The notes under the pieces were generated by a model. That model searched no databases, was not told the DNA's origin, and saw nothing but the letters and a program-made list of their open reading frames with translations. 48,717 nucleotides of DNA from assembly GCA_900544385.1 (NCBI GenBank), contig UQVD01000001.1, positions 1-48,717 of the forward strand. Reading direction: 5' to 3'. How positions within the stretch are numbered: the first letter of the stretch is position 1; every line of letters starts with the position of its first letter. Source of the stretch: an uncultured Collinsella sp. (GTDB lineage: Bacteria; Actinomycetota; Coriobacteriia; Coriobacteriales; Coriobacteriaceae). This document shows, one piece after another, positions 24,228 to 31,758 of this stretch. Position numbers and translations under genes: made by a program.

Positions 24228-25532
24228 CTAGATGGTGAATTCGGCGAAGTTACGGTCGCCGTCTGCGGTGCCGGTGTCGCCTGTTGCGGCTGCCGGCGCC
24301 AGCGCGTCGCCACCAACGCTTTGCAGCAGCTCCGCCACATTTGCATCGGGGTTCTGACACAGGATATCGAGCAGCTCGATAAAGTCACGAATGACTTCAC
24401 GCGGCGTCAGATGTGTGTCGGCCCCCACGCGGCCAAACTCAATCTTGAGAAAGTCCACCAAGTCGTTCTCGGTAAGCGTGGGCGTCCAGCCAAAGTAGCC
24501 GGCATGGATCTGCATGAGCTTTTCGATGAGCACCAGCAACTCCTCATAGGTGAGTGGCTGCAGGCGGATGATGGGCGCGAGCATGTCCTTAAGATCCTCG
24601 CGTGCAAAGCGGCCTTGAGCGAGTCGGCTACGCAGGGCCTCGTAGGAGAACACGCCACGGCGGCGGTCTTCGATGGAGGTTGGCGTGCCGCCCATGATCA
24701 TGCCCAGGTACTGCGCCTTGCCCTGGAGCGTGTCGTTGTACATGGTCAGGATCTTCTCGTAGTTGTATTGGCGTGTGATGGCGTTGGGAATCTTATACAG
24801 ATTCACGAGTTCGTCGATGAGCACCAGCATGCCCTTGTAGCCGCTGCAGACCAAAAAGCGCGCAATGAGCTTAACGTAGTCGTACCAGTCGTCATCGCTG
24901 ATGATGGTCGAGGAGCCCAGCTCGGCGCGTGCCTCACTCTTGGTGCGGTACTCGCCACGAATCCATTTGGTCACGCGGCTCATAGCTTCTTCGTCGCCCT
25001 CGGATACGGCCGCGCGGTAGCGGCGGAGCATACGGGCGAAGTCGAAGCCGTGGACCATTTCCTCGAGCGGGGCCAGTTGGGCATTGACGGCAGACTCATC
25101 GGCATCGGCACACGAGGCGACCCAGCGATCCAGGATAAGGTTGAGCGCACCGCCCTCGGGGCGCGTTTTAGTCGATATGTTGCGGATGAGCTCACGGTAG
25201 GTGGCAAGGCCCTGTCCCTGGCCGCCCTGCAGGCGGCGCTCAGGGGATAGGTCGGCATCGGCGACGACGAATCCCTCGCCCATGGCGTGCGTGCGGATGG
25301 TCTGGAGCAAAAAGCTCTTGCCGGCGCCGTAACGACCGACTAAAAAACGGAAGCTCGCGCCACCGTCGGAGATGAGACTCAGATCGGTGAGCAGGGCGCG
25401 AATCTCGACCTCGCGTCCCACGGTGATATAGGGAAGGCCGATGCGCGGGACCACGCCGCCCTTGAGCGAGTTTAGGATAACGGCGGCGACGCGCTTGGGC
25501 ACGCGGGGTGCTGCGGATGCGGTATCACTCAT
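24228..25532 (-). CDS. P-loop ATPase, BrxD/DUF2791-like
   Basis: This 434-residue protein begins with a disordered stretch and carries a Walker A motif GRYGAGKS at 66-73 and a Walker B-like hydrophobic strand ending in Asp/Glu (MLVLIDELVNLYK). The segment GLPYITVGREVEIRALLTDL before the P-loop is typical of BrxD/DUF2791 proteins. Its start ATGAGTGA overlaps the stop of the TerB-N gene by 8 nt, implying translational coupling. In BREX type systems BrxD partners an Lhr-like helicase; here the other BREX genes are absent. It likely forms an AAA+-like ATPase complex with its two neighbours. Confidence 0.85.
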   Translation of the reverse strand: MSDTASAAPRVPKRVAAVILNSLKGGVVPRIGLPYITVGREVEIRALLTDLSLISDGGASFRFLVGRYGAGKSFLLQTIRTHAMGEGFVVADADLSPERRLQGGQGQGLATYRELIRNISTKTRPEGGALNLILDRWVASCADADESAVNAQLAPLEEMVHGFDFARMLRRYRAAVSEGDEEAMSRVTKWIRGEYRTKSEARAELGSSTIISDDDWYDYVKLIARFLVCSGYKGMLVLIDELVNLYKIPNAITRQYNYEKILTMYNDTLQGKAQYLGMIMGGTPTSIEDRRRGVFSYEALRSRLAQGRFAREDLKDMLAPIIRLQPLTYEELLVLIEKLMQIHAGYFGWTPTLTENDLVDFLKIEFGRVGADTHLTPREVIRDFIELLDILCQNPDANVAELLQSVGGDALAPAAATGDTGTADGDRNFAEFTI

Positions 25533-27285
25533 GGTCTAGGTATCCTCTCACGTCTGCTTCGTAGTCCTCAATAATCTGCGGCCCTGCCGCGCTAAATTCA
25601 ATTACGGTGTCGCCCACCAGGTCAAAGAGCGTCTCGTTGATGGTATCGACGAGCATGTCCTCGCTCTGCCCCGATTGCACTACCGCCGATTCCGCCTGTA
25701 CTGCGTTGTGCTCGAGCAGCGCGCGGAGATAGGCGTCTGCGGCGGGCGCGAGTTCGTTCGTGGCGTCAGCGGGCACTGAGGCTGCGAACGCTGACGTTGG
25801 CGCGAGAAGCGGTGCCACGACACCAAACTGTTCGGTGGATATGGTCGGCTCGTCGGTCAAGTCCTGCCGAATGGGTGCCACGACCGCCTCGACAATCGCG
25901 TCGGCTACGGGCCCGGCTTCCGGTTGCCCTGAGTCCGCTGCCTCGGCTTCTGCGGACGCGCCGTCCTCGCGTTCCTCATCGATCAAAAGCGCTTCGCGCG
26001 TTTGCGCAGCGGCGTTCCGAATGTGCCCCAGCTGACTCAGATCGATATCGATCTTGACGGGCTGGTGTGCGGCGTCCCACGAAAGCCATGCCACAATCTC
26101 GTCATCGATAATCTTGGCCAGATATTTGGGGACCTTTTCTTCCTTAAGGGGATGGGCGGGGTCCAGCGCCAGGCGCAGGCGTTGGTCGCAGGCGCGCATC
26201 ATTTCACCGAGCTTGCTGCTCTTTTGCCTACTACCATGGATACGCATACATTCCCAAAAGCCGTTTTGGCAACGGTAGATATGGATGGGATCCAGGCGGT
26301 ATTCGCAGTCCTCGTGGCGCTCGGGCGCAAAGAATACGGCCGAGGCAAACATGGTGTAGGGCATGGCCGTCTCCTCCCCAAACAAGCTCGCTACGATGCC
26401 GGTCTTTCGGTGCGTGTCATAGTAGCGCGCCATGTGGACATACACGGCGCATGCCACGTGGCGCAGATCGCGGTGGTGGCTGCGGTCGAGCCGCGAGTTA
26501 CTTAGGTTGTACGTGGAGAGGGCGTTGATGGCGGCCATGAGTCGCTCCTCGCGCACCTCATCGGGCGGAAGGGGGAGCGTGGGCTCGGAGGTTTTGCGAC
26601 GTTTGGGGGTCTGGTCGGACGGTGCCGGTGCCGGTACAAGGTCTCGTGCCGCGCGCCGCAGCTCGATAAGGGCGTTATCGAACATGACGGTTTTAGAGTC
26701 ACGAAGCAGCTTGGGGTCGAGCCCATGGAATACGGCGTAATCCTGCAACCACACGCGTGCAAACCGATCAATGCCGGGCTCGAAGGCGCGATAGACATCC
26801 CAAAAGGCCTTGATCTTGTTAAAACCGTCGAGCGGGTCATCTACGCCAATGCCGCAGATCAGCTCATAGAGATACAGAAAGGCAAAGGACGTAGACGTTT
26901 CCTCGACGGTTCCGCGGCGCACTTGGGCACGCCAGGTAAAGTAGCCGCGCAACTGTCGATCGCTCATGGCATTGTAGGTGGGAAAGTACGACTTAAAGGT
27001 GCCGTTGTAGGGGCAGTCGTCCTCAAAGTCGGCCATCAGCAGGCCTTGGCGGTAGAAAAGCTCGGCTTCCGAAAGCCAGCGGCCCGCGCCGCCCTTGGGG
27101 TCATCCTGCCAGCGCGATATCTCGCGCATCTTGCGGTATTGGTCGGGGAGGAAATTCTGCATCTGTCGGCCGGTTTTGAGAATCGGCTCGTCTGCGTAGA
27201 TTTCGTTTGAGAAGCGGGCGGACTGATGGGTCCGGGCCTCGGCCATAATGCGCTCGATGAGCATCTTGATGTCCTGGTCGGCCAC
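25525..27285 (-). CDS. TerB-N domain protein
   Basis: The 586-residue product holds a TerB-N domain around residues 95-180 (KSYFPTYNAMSDRQLRGYF, then TSTSFAFLYLYELICGIG). Long regions after it are low in recognisable motifs, and an acidic, Ala/Glu-rich stretch near 440-490 may be a linker to a divergent TerB-C region. TerB-N proteins co-occur with SF2 helicases and ATPases in proposed stress or DNA-processing systems. The start is GTG with GAGGAGGA upstream. A predicted promoter with a LexA-like site lies at 27322-27350. The gene leads the operon with the ATPase and helicase. Confidence 0.78.
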   Translation of the reverse strand: MADQDIKMLIERIMAEARTHQSARFSNEIYADEPILKTGRQMQNFLPDQYRKMREISRWQDDPKGGAGRWLSEAELFYRQGLLMADFEDDCPYNGTFKSYFPTYNAMSDRQLRGYFTWRAQVRRGTVEETSTSFAFLYLYELICGIGVDDPLDGFNKIKAFWDVYRAFEPGIDRFARVWLQDYAVFHGLDPKLLRDSKTVMFDNALIELRRAARDLVPAPAPSDQTPKRRKTSEPTLPLPPDEVREERLMAAINALSTYNLSNSRLDRSHHRDLRHVACAVYVHMARYYDTHRKTGIVASLFGEETAMPYTMFASAVFFAPERHEDCEYRLDPIHIYRCQNGFWECMRIHGSRQKSSKLGEMMRACDQRLRLALDPAHPLKEEKVPKYLAKIIDDEIVAWLSWDAAHQPVKIDIDLSQLGHIRNAAAQTREALLIDEEREDGASAEAEAADSGQPEAGPVADAIVEAVVAPIRQDLTDEPTISTEQFGVVAPLLAPTSAFAASVPADATNELAPAADAYLRALLEHNAVQAESAVVQSGQSEDMLVDTINETLFDLVGDTVIEFSAAGPQIIEDYEADVRGYLDHE

Positions 27286-27321
27286 CGCTCCTCCTCTCGA
27301 ACGCAGCTACGGTGACCTCAT

Positions 27322-27350
27322 ATCATAGCACAGCATCAAACAGATGTTCG
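27322..27350 (-). promoter_or_regulatory. Putative LexA-like box and -10 upstream of the TerB-N operon
   Basis: On the minus strand, CGAACATCTGTTTG (27337-27350) matches the palindromic LexA site CGAACATATGTTCG at 12 of 14 positions. A -10-like TATGAT (27322-27327) follows; the site overlaps where a -35 would lie. One half-site is imperfect, so this is weaker than the box at 8529. Confidence 0.45.
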
Positions 27351-27372
27351 AGATACTGCTGCGTTGATAGAT

Positions 27373-28089
27373 TTAGAACAGGAGGGCGTAGATGACGGCG
27401 ATGACGACGGAGGGAAGCATATTGGCCGTGCGGAAGGTCTGAGGACGGATGAGGTTGACGCCGACGCAGAAGATGAGCATGGAGCCTACGAGCGAAAGGC
27501 TGTCGAGGGCTGCCGTGGTCATGATGGGGGAGAGCGCGCCGGCAAACAACGTGATCGTCCCCTGGAACACGGCTACGGGCAGGGCCGAGAAGATGCAGCC
27601 GCGTCCGAGCGACGCCGTCATGGTGCAGACGATGATGCAGTCCAGTGCGCCCTTGAGGGCAAGCGTTGACCAGTCGCCGAGCAGGCCGTCCTGGATCGAT
27701 CCTACAATTGCCATGGCGCCGATACACACGGTGAGTGAAGTCGAGACAAAAGCGTTGGTGAACTCGTTATCGCCCTCACTGCCGGTCTTGCGCTTGAGCC
27801 ATTCGCCAAGGTTCTCGATGGCGGCTTCCAAGTTGACGGCCTCGCCGATGAGCGAACCGAGCGCAAATGAGACGATGAGCATGGTGGTGCCGGTGGTCGC
27901 TAGCGCCTTCCCATCGATAAGGAGCATCTTTTGCATGGTGCCGCCAAGGCCGATAAACAGGACGCATAGCCCCGATGCTTTCATGAGCGTGTCTTGGATG
28001 CGCGGTGTGATGAAGCGGCCGCCCGCTAATCCCAAAAGACCGCCCGCAACTAAAAGCACAACGTTGATGATTGTTCCCAAGCCCGGCAT
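27373..28089 (-). CDS. DUF554 family membrane protein (YqgA-like)
   Basis: A 238-residue protein with about 6-7 hydrophobic helices begins MPGLGTIINVVLLVAGGLLG, typical for DUF554. Other family segments are GLCVLFIGLGGTMQKML, SFALGSLIGEAVN and GSIQDGLLGDWSTL. The cellular role is unknown. AGGAGG lies upstream of ATG 28089; an earlier in-frame start at 28158 would add 23 polar residues unlike the family. Confidence 0.88.
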   Translation of the reverse strand: MPGLGTIINVVLLVAGGLLGLAGGRFITPRIQDTLMKASGLCVLFIGLGGTMQKMLLIDGKALATTGTTMLIVSFALGSLIGEAVNLEAAIENLGEWLKRKTGSEGDNEFTNAFVSTSLTVCIGAMAIVGSIQDGLLGDWSTLALKGALDCIIVCTMTASLGRGCIFSALPVAVFQGTITLFAGALSPIMTTAALDSLSLVGSMLIFCVGVNLIRPQTFRTANMLPSVVIAVIYALLF

Positions 28090-28207
28090 GAGCCCTCCTG
28101 TATTGATGCCAACGTGGCAATCGTAGCAGAACGAAATGCGAGGCACATCGCGACTCATCTAATACGTTATATAAGTGGTGTTAGGAATGATGTGCAGCAT
28201 TTAAGCC

Positions 28208-29638
28208 TCAGGTGGTTGTCGGGACATAGGGATAGTATTCAAAGCGCAGTGTCATAAGCCGCTGCGGGGATTCAATAGCCGCGGCGATGATATTGGCATC
28301 GCGGGCACGATCAAACCCTTCGAGTTCGATCTGATACGAGACGTCTTGCATAATGTCCAGACGTCGCCAGGCTAGGAGTGTGTCACCATCGAATTCCAAG
28401 GTCTTGCCTCCGTCTGGAGCAACGGCGTATAGACGCAGCTTGGCGGTGGTTGCAGGGTCGACAACCGTGACCTTTTTAATTTCGTTTCGAGTATTCTTGG
28501 CGCCCAACAAGGTGAGCAGTGTTGGGGCCACGACCTCGCCCGATGGCAAAAAGACGACTTCGATGGATTCAGGAAATGCGATGATAGCCGACTTGCGGAC
28601 GGGCTGATTGGCGGCGGCAACTTCGATGTTCGCAGCGTCGATGACCTCCGTGTGGTCGAGCGCGGCAAGCACGCAGCAGTTACCTTCATCGATCTCTTGA
28701 GGATCAGCAAGTCCCAGACTGTCTGCGAGCTCGGGATCGTTTGGATCGTTAGCGGGCTCATTCGGTGCTTCGAAAGAAGCTGAGACGCTGTTTGTCGGCG
28801 GCGGCGTGTCGCCCGCACCTGCTTCTTTGTCCGCGCTCCCTTCTTGTATGGTTGCGTTGATGGGTTCGTCGTTTGGGGGGAGCGTCTTGGCGTCAAGCGC
28901 GGAGGGAAGAATTCCGATGGCTCCGGATCCGTTCCACTCCATTTCGAGAAGCGCCGGGTCGGCAAGAATGCGTTGCCTGCTTTGCGTGTGGGCATCGATT
29001 TCAATAGGGCCTGCCTCTATCCCTCGTGTAAGGCTGAGTGATCCGGCTGGCTTCTCGAAATGAGCGTCTGTGTCTTTGGCGCTGACGGCGTAGAACAGCA
29101 GGGACGCTTCTCCCGCCGCGGTGGCATCGGTACCGGCTTTGGTCAGCCGCAACGATGCCGTGAATGAGAGGGTGGGCTGCGCATCGTCTGCATTCGCGGC
29201 GGCGCAGCCCAGACATATACCGCCTCCTTTCTCAAAAAACGTACCGTCGAAGGCGACCTTCGCTCCGTTCGCCGAGTCATCGACCGAAGCGATGTCGATG
29301 CGCAGCTCTAAATTGCATGGATCGCCATCCGCATCGAGCACAACCGAACGCCACGTGCAGACGGCGAACCCCGCCTGGGAGCCGTTTGCCTTGTTCGAAC
29401 GCTTGATATCCACGACTATCGAGCCGTCCGTATTACGACGAAGGCATCCCGAGGTTGAGCTTGCGGCCTGTGCGATCGAAAAACGCTTGCACGCAATGGC
29501 GCTCGACGGATTTGGTGCAGAACTTAGGGCTGCTGGTAAGGAGTCTGCCATGACGGGAGTCGCCCAAGCGGCGACAGGCGTTCCGGTTGCGAGCGCGCCG
29601 CAGAGTGCGACGACGGGCAAAAGGTTCTTCGATGCCAT
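28208..29638 (-). CDS. Large secreted surface protein, unknown family
   Basis: A signal peptide (hydrophobic residues about 7-25, Ala-rich cleavage region) begins this 476-residue protein. Residues 30-230 are rich in beta-forming segments and paired cysteines; a Pro/Asn/Asp-rich linker lies near 265-320. The C-terminal part has FPESIEVVFLPSGEVVAP, a pattern weakly like VPTVIPFVAKADGTLQGP in the 199-residue neighbour. No anchor motif is visible. AAGGAG precedes the start. It ends a five-gene operon with an LAXTG protein and two other exported proteins. Likely a cell-surface component; function unassigned. Confidence 0.65.
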   Translation of the reverse strand: MASKNLLPVVALCGALATGTPVAAWATPVMADSLPAALSSAPNPSSAIACKRFSIAQAASSTSGCLRRNTDGSIVVDIKRSNKANGSQAGFAVCTWRSVVLDADGDPCNLELRIDIASVDDSANGAKVAFDGTFFEKGGGICLGCAAANADDAQPTLSFTASLRLTKAGTDATAAGEASLLFYAVSAKDTDAHFEKPAGSLSLTRGIEAGPIEIDAHTQSRQRILADPALLEMEWNGSGAIGILPSALDAKTLPPNDEPINATIQEGSADKEAGAGDTPPPTNSVSASFEAPNEPANDPNDPELADSLGLADPQEIDEGNCCVLAALDHTEVIDAANIEVAAANQPVRKSAIIAFPESIEVVFLPSGEVVAPTLLTLLGAKNTRNEIKKVTVVDPATTAKLRLYAVAPDGGKTLEFDGDTLLAWRRLDIMQDVSYQIELEGFDRARDANIIAAAIESPQRLMTLRFEYYPYVPTTT

Positions 29639-29656
29639 GGGGTCTCCTTAGCTAAT

Positions 29657-29938
29657 TTAGTGCGGCCTGTCCGTGTTTTGTTTCTGGCTGCGTTTGATGT
29701 GCAGACCGAGGCCGGCGGTTCCCGCGCCTGCTGCTGTGGCGCCTGCTGCCAAGAGCCATCGTCTGTCGCCTGTCTGCGCCAACGGTTCCTCGCGGTCGCC
29801 GCGGTCGAGCTCCGAGAGGTCGACCGTCACTTGCGTGGCGGCCTGCGCCTGTTCTTGCTGGGCAAAGGCCATGGCTGGCCCAAACGCTAGGATGCTGACG
29901 GCGGCGGCCAGGGCGACGGCCTTATGCCGTGTGCGCAC
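29657..29938 (-). CDS. Small LAXTG-anchored surface protein
   Basis: About 93 residues: an n-region RTRHK, a hydrophobic signal sequence ending AMAFA, a short acidic mature region (LSELDRGDREE) and a sortase signal LAQTG followed by a hydrophobic stretch and a basic KRSQK tail. LAXTG is the variant used by class E sortases in Actinobacteria. I chose GTG 29938, which overlaps the stop of the previous gene; a TTG at 29968 is an alternative. No sortase gene lies in the window. The short mature part suggests it anchors or caps a partner, possibly one of its operon neighbours. Confidence 0.7.
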   Translation of the reverse strand: MRTRHKAVALAAAVSILAFGPAMAFAQQEQAQAATQVTVDLSELDRGDREEPLAQTGDRRWLLAAGATAAGAGTAGLGLHIKRSQKQNTDRPH

Positions 29939-30521
29939 CGGGCTCGACCGTCCAGGTGATCGTTGCAACCTGATCGCCTTCGCCGGTTACGCGGAAGATG
30001 TCGCGCGTGACGCGGGCGACGTTTCCGCTTGTCTTGAGCTTAATTTTGTCCGTGCCGCCGGCAATGCCCTGGTAGCCCATGTCGAAGGCTGCGTTCTTGG
30101 AAAGATCGAGGCCCGTCCCCTGCATTGCGGCGCTGGCGTTCTGGAGTGCGCCGTCGGGGCCGACCTTAAAGTCGATGGAGTTCTGCGCGGTTCCGGTCTT
30201 GGCGTCGGCAGCAATGGTCCAGGTGTTCATGGCATCGATCTTCATGTTGGTGACATGGATGCCGTAGGCCGAATGATTGTCGATGGTGGTCGCGTCTTCT
30301 GAGGGGCCCTGAAGCGTGCCGTCGGCCTTGGCGACGAAGGGAATAACCGTCGGAACTTTGAACTCAACGTTGTCGATCTCGGTCCTGACCATTACTTTCG
30401 TGGTTCCAACGCGTCCGGCTGCCATAGCTGGCGTCGGGGCGGCGCCCATTGCGAGCGCGAGCGCGAGCCCTGCGCCCACGACGAGCGCTCTGGCTCCGTT
30501 CATGTTCCTGGTGATGTCCAT
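29922..30521 (-). CDS. Secreted protein with beta-rich domain
   Basis: A signal peptide ends near residue 35 (PTPAMAA). The mature part (about 164 residues) has VPTVIPFVAKADGTLQGP, then NHSAYGIHVTNMKID, and ends ITWTVEPGAHTA. It resembles Gram-positive adhesin or WxL-like surface domains in general style but I cannot place it in a family. AAGGAACGACC precedes the ATG. It overlaps the LAXTG gene by 17 nt, so the two are translationally coupled. Confidence 0.65.
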   Translation of the reverse strand: MDITRNMNGARALVVGAGLALALAMGAAPTPAMAAGRVGTTKVMVRTEIDNVEFKVPTVIPFVAKADGTLQGPSEDATTIDNHSAYGIHVTNMKIDAMNTWTIAADAKTGTAQNSIDFKVGPDGALQNASAAMQGTGLDLSKNAAFDMGYQGIAGGTDKIKLKTSGNVARVTRDIFRVTGEGDQVATITWTVEPGAHTA

Positions 30522-30610
30522 GGTCGTTCCTTTCTATTCGCCGCGGGCCGTCCCCGCGATGATTGGACGAATGCTGGTGAATTGCGTGCGGTGCCGCGTC
30601 GGCCGGAAAG

Positions 30611-31120
30611 CTAGTTCTCGGCTTGCTCAACCCGTACCTTGACACGTGTCGGATTGCCGTGGCTGTCGAGGGTCTTTGCATCGAGTGCCTGGATCTCGAT
30701 GTACGCCTCGCCTTCTTTGATGTCGCCGGCGGGGCACGTTTCGATTGTCTTGCCGGTCTCGACCACACCGGATTCGTACATGGTCTCGTCGTTTTGGATG
30801 ACGCGGAATCGCTGGGGAAATTTATTGTCTTGGACGTTTTGCACGTTGACGCGCAGCTTGCCGTCCTCCTGCAGCTGAGCGACCGGTGCGACCGAAATCG
30901 TCATCATGTTGTCGCGGACGATGGCGTCGAGCTCATCTTGGATTTCCTGACGCGTTTTGCCCTCGGCCGTCGTAACCGAAGCGCCCGCCTCGGGTACGGG
31001 CTGCGACTGCCAAGTGTATAGTCCTACGGCGACAAGGGCACAGACGATGGCCAAGCAGGCAACGATGAGCTTCCTGCGATGCCCCAGACCTGCAAAGTGG
31101 GGCGGCTTCTTCGCGCTCAT
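30611..31120 (-). CDS. Membrane-anchored extracytoplasmic protein
   Basis: A basic cytoplasmic start (MSAKKPPHFAGLGHRRK) leads into one membrane helix (about 18-37) and a 130-residue outer domain with DNMMTISVAPVAQL, FRVIQNDETMYESG and IEIQALDAKTLDSHGNPT. It starts at 31120 with ATGA overlap to the upstream gene. The outer domain looks like a small beta sandwich. Its position between the 98-residue gene and the secreted proteins suggests a membrane base for a surface assembly; this is inference. Confidence 0.65.
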   Translation of the reverse strand: MSAKKPPHFAGLGHRRKLIVACLAIVCALVAVGLYTWQSQPVPEAGASVTTAEGKTRQEIQDELDAIVRDNMMTISVAPVAQLQEDGKLRVNVQNVQDNKFPQRFRVIQNDETMYESGVVETGKTIETCPAGDIKEGEAYIEIQALDAKTLDSHGNPTRVKVRVEQAEN

Positions 31121-31413
31121 GCGGCATCCTTGGCGGCATAGATGCGCGCAAAGGTGGACGGGTCCGCTCCAAAGAGCATGTGAAGCATTAGGCGGCGCGA
31201 GTAGACGAGTTCTTCGAAGTCGGGAGAGAGCTCGATGTCGTGGATATGCGCGATGTGGTGGGCGAGCGCCGAGAACGACTCGGGGTCGCAGATCACATCG
31301 GTGGTAACGTGGTAGACCGTCGTATCGGGGAATGCCTCTTCGTCGAAAGGCAGGAGATGGGGATCGTCGTCGACTTCGATGGCGATGCCGTACTGGGGCC
31401 AGTAATATGCCAT
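31117..31413 (-). CDS. 98-residue protein, possible DUF559-like domain remnant
   Basis: The sequence YGIAIEVDDDPHLLPFDEEAFPDTTVYHVTTD followed by CDPESF parallels the order of the C-terminal DUF559 nuclease domain (AIEVDG..H, ..V..VT.., DPE) but lacks the DR/K segment in between and the upstream metal Asp, so it is probably inactive or a remnant. GGGAGGTTCCC precedes the ATG. It starts the five-gene surface operon and overlaps the next gene by ATGA. Its role is unknown. Confidence 0.55.
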   Translation of the reverse strand: MAYYWPQYGIAIEVDDDPHLLPFDEEAFPDTTVYHVTTDVICDPESFSALAHHIAHIHDIELSPDFEELVYSRRLMLHMLFGADPSTFARIYAAKDAA

Positions 31414-31758
31414 GGGAACCTCCCTGCTTCTGGGCCAAAACTTCTATCGGTTTTGGCTGTCGACGCCGACCGTATCAGCCGCTACTTGACCAATTTCTGA
31501 CCAAATGCTTGACGGATTGGCGTCTCCGCAGGTAAAAGGCGGCAAAAAATACTCCAACTTTTTTCGAGCGACAATCGCGCGGTCGGCGACGGCGGGGCCA
31601 TATGTGTCAAAAGCATCGTCTGCCGAGGAAATCAAGCCGCTCGCCGAATTGCACGAACGTAAAAATCGCCAATTATGGAGACGGTCTCGAACACGTCGAC
31701 GAAACGATGCGGTAACATCTCCCTGCAAACACTGTAGTTAGCTAAAGGGGGAGTTCGC
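31414..31758. other. Divergent intergenic region before the lactate dehydrogenase operon
   Basis: No convincing gene is seen. It contains a hairpin GCCAAAAC/GTTTTGGC (31434-31441 and 31450-31457) and an 11-bp-spaced direct repeat TGACCAA (31487 and 31498) that could bind a regulator. Promoter elements for the downstream gene are not clear. Confidence 0.5.

Noticed and set aside
21667..27285. A complete BREX system
   Set aside because: Only the BrxD-like ATPase and BrxHI-like helicase are BREX-related; no PglX, PglZ, BrxC or PglW is in the window.
30611..31438. A longer form of the membrane-anchored protein starting at 31438
   Set aside because: The extra N-terminal region is Arg/His-rich and lies out of frame with the real 98-residue gene; the start at 31120 with ATGA overlap is far better.
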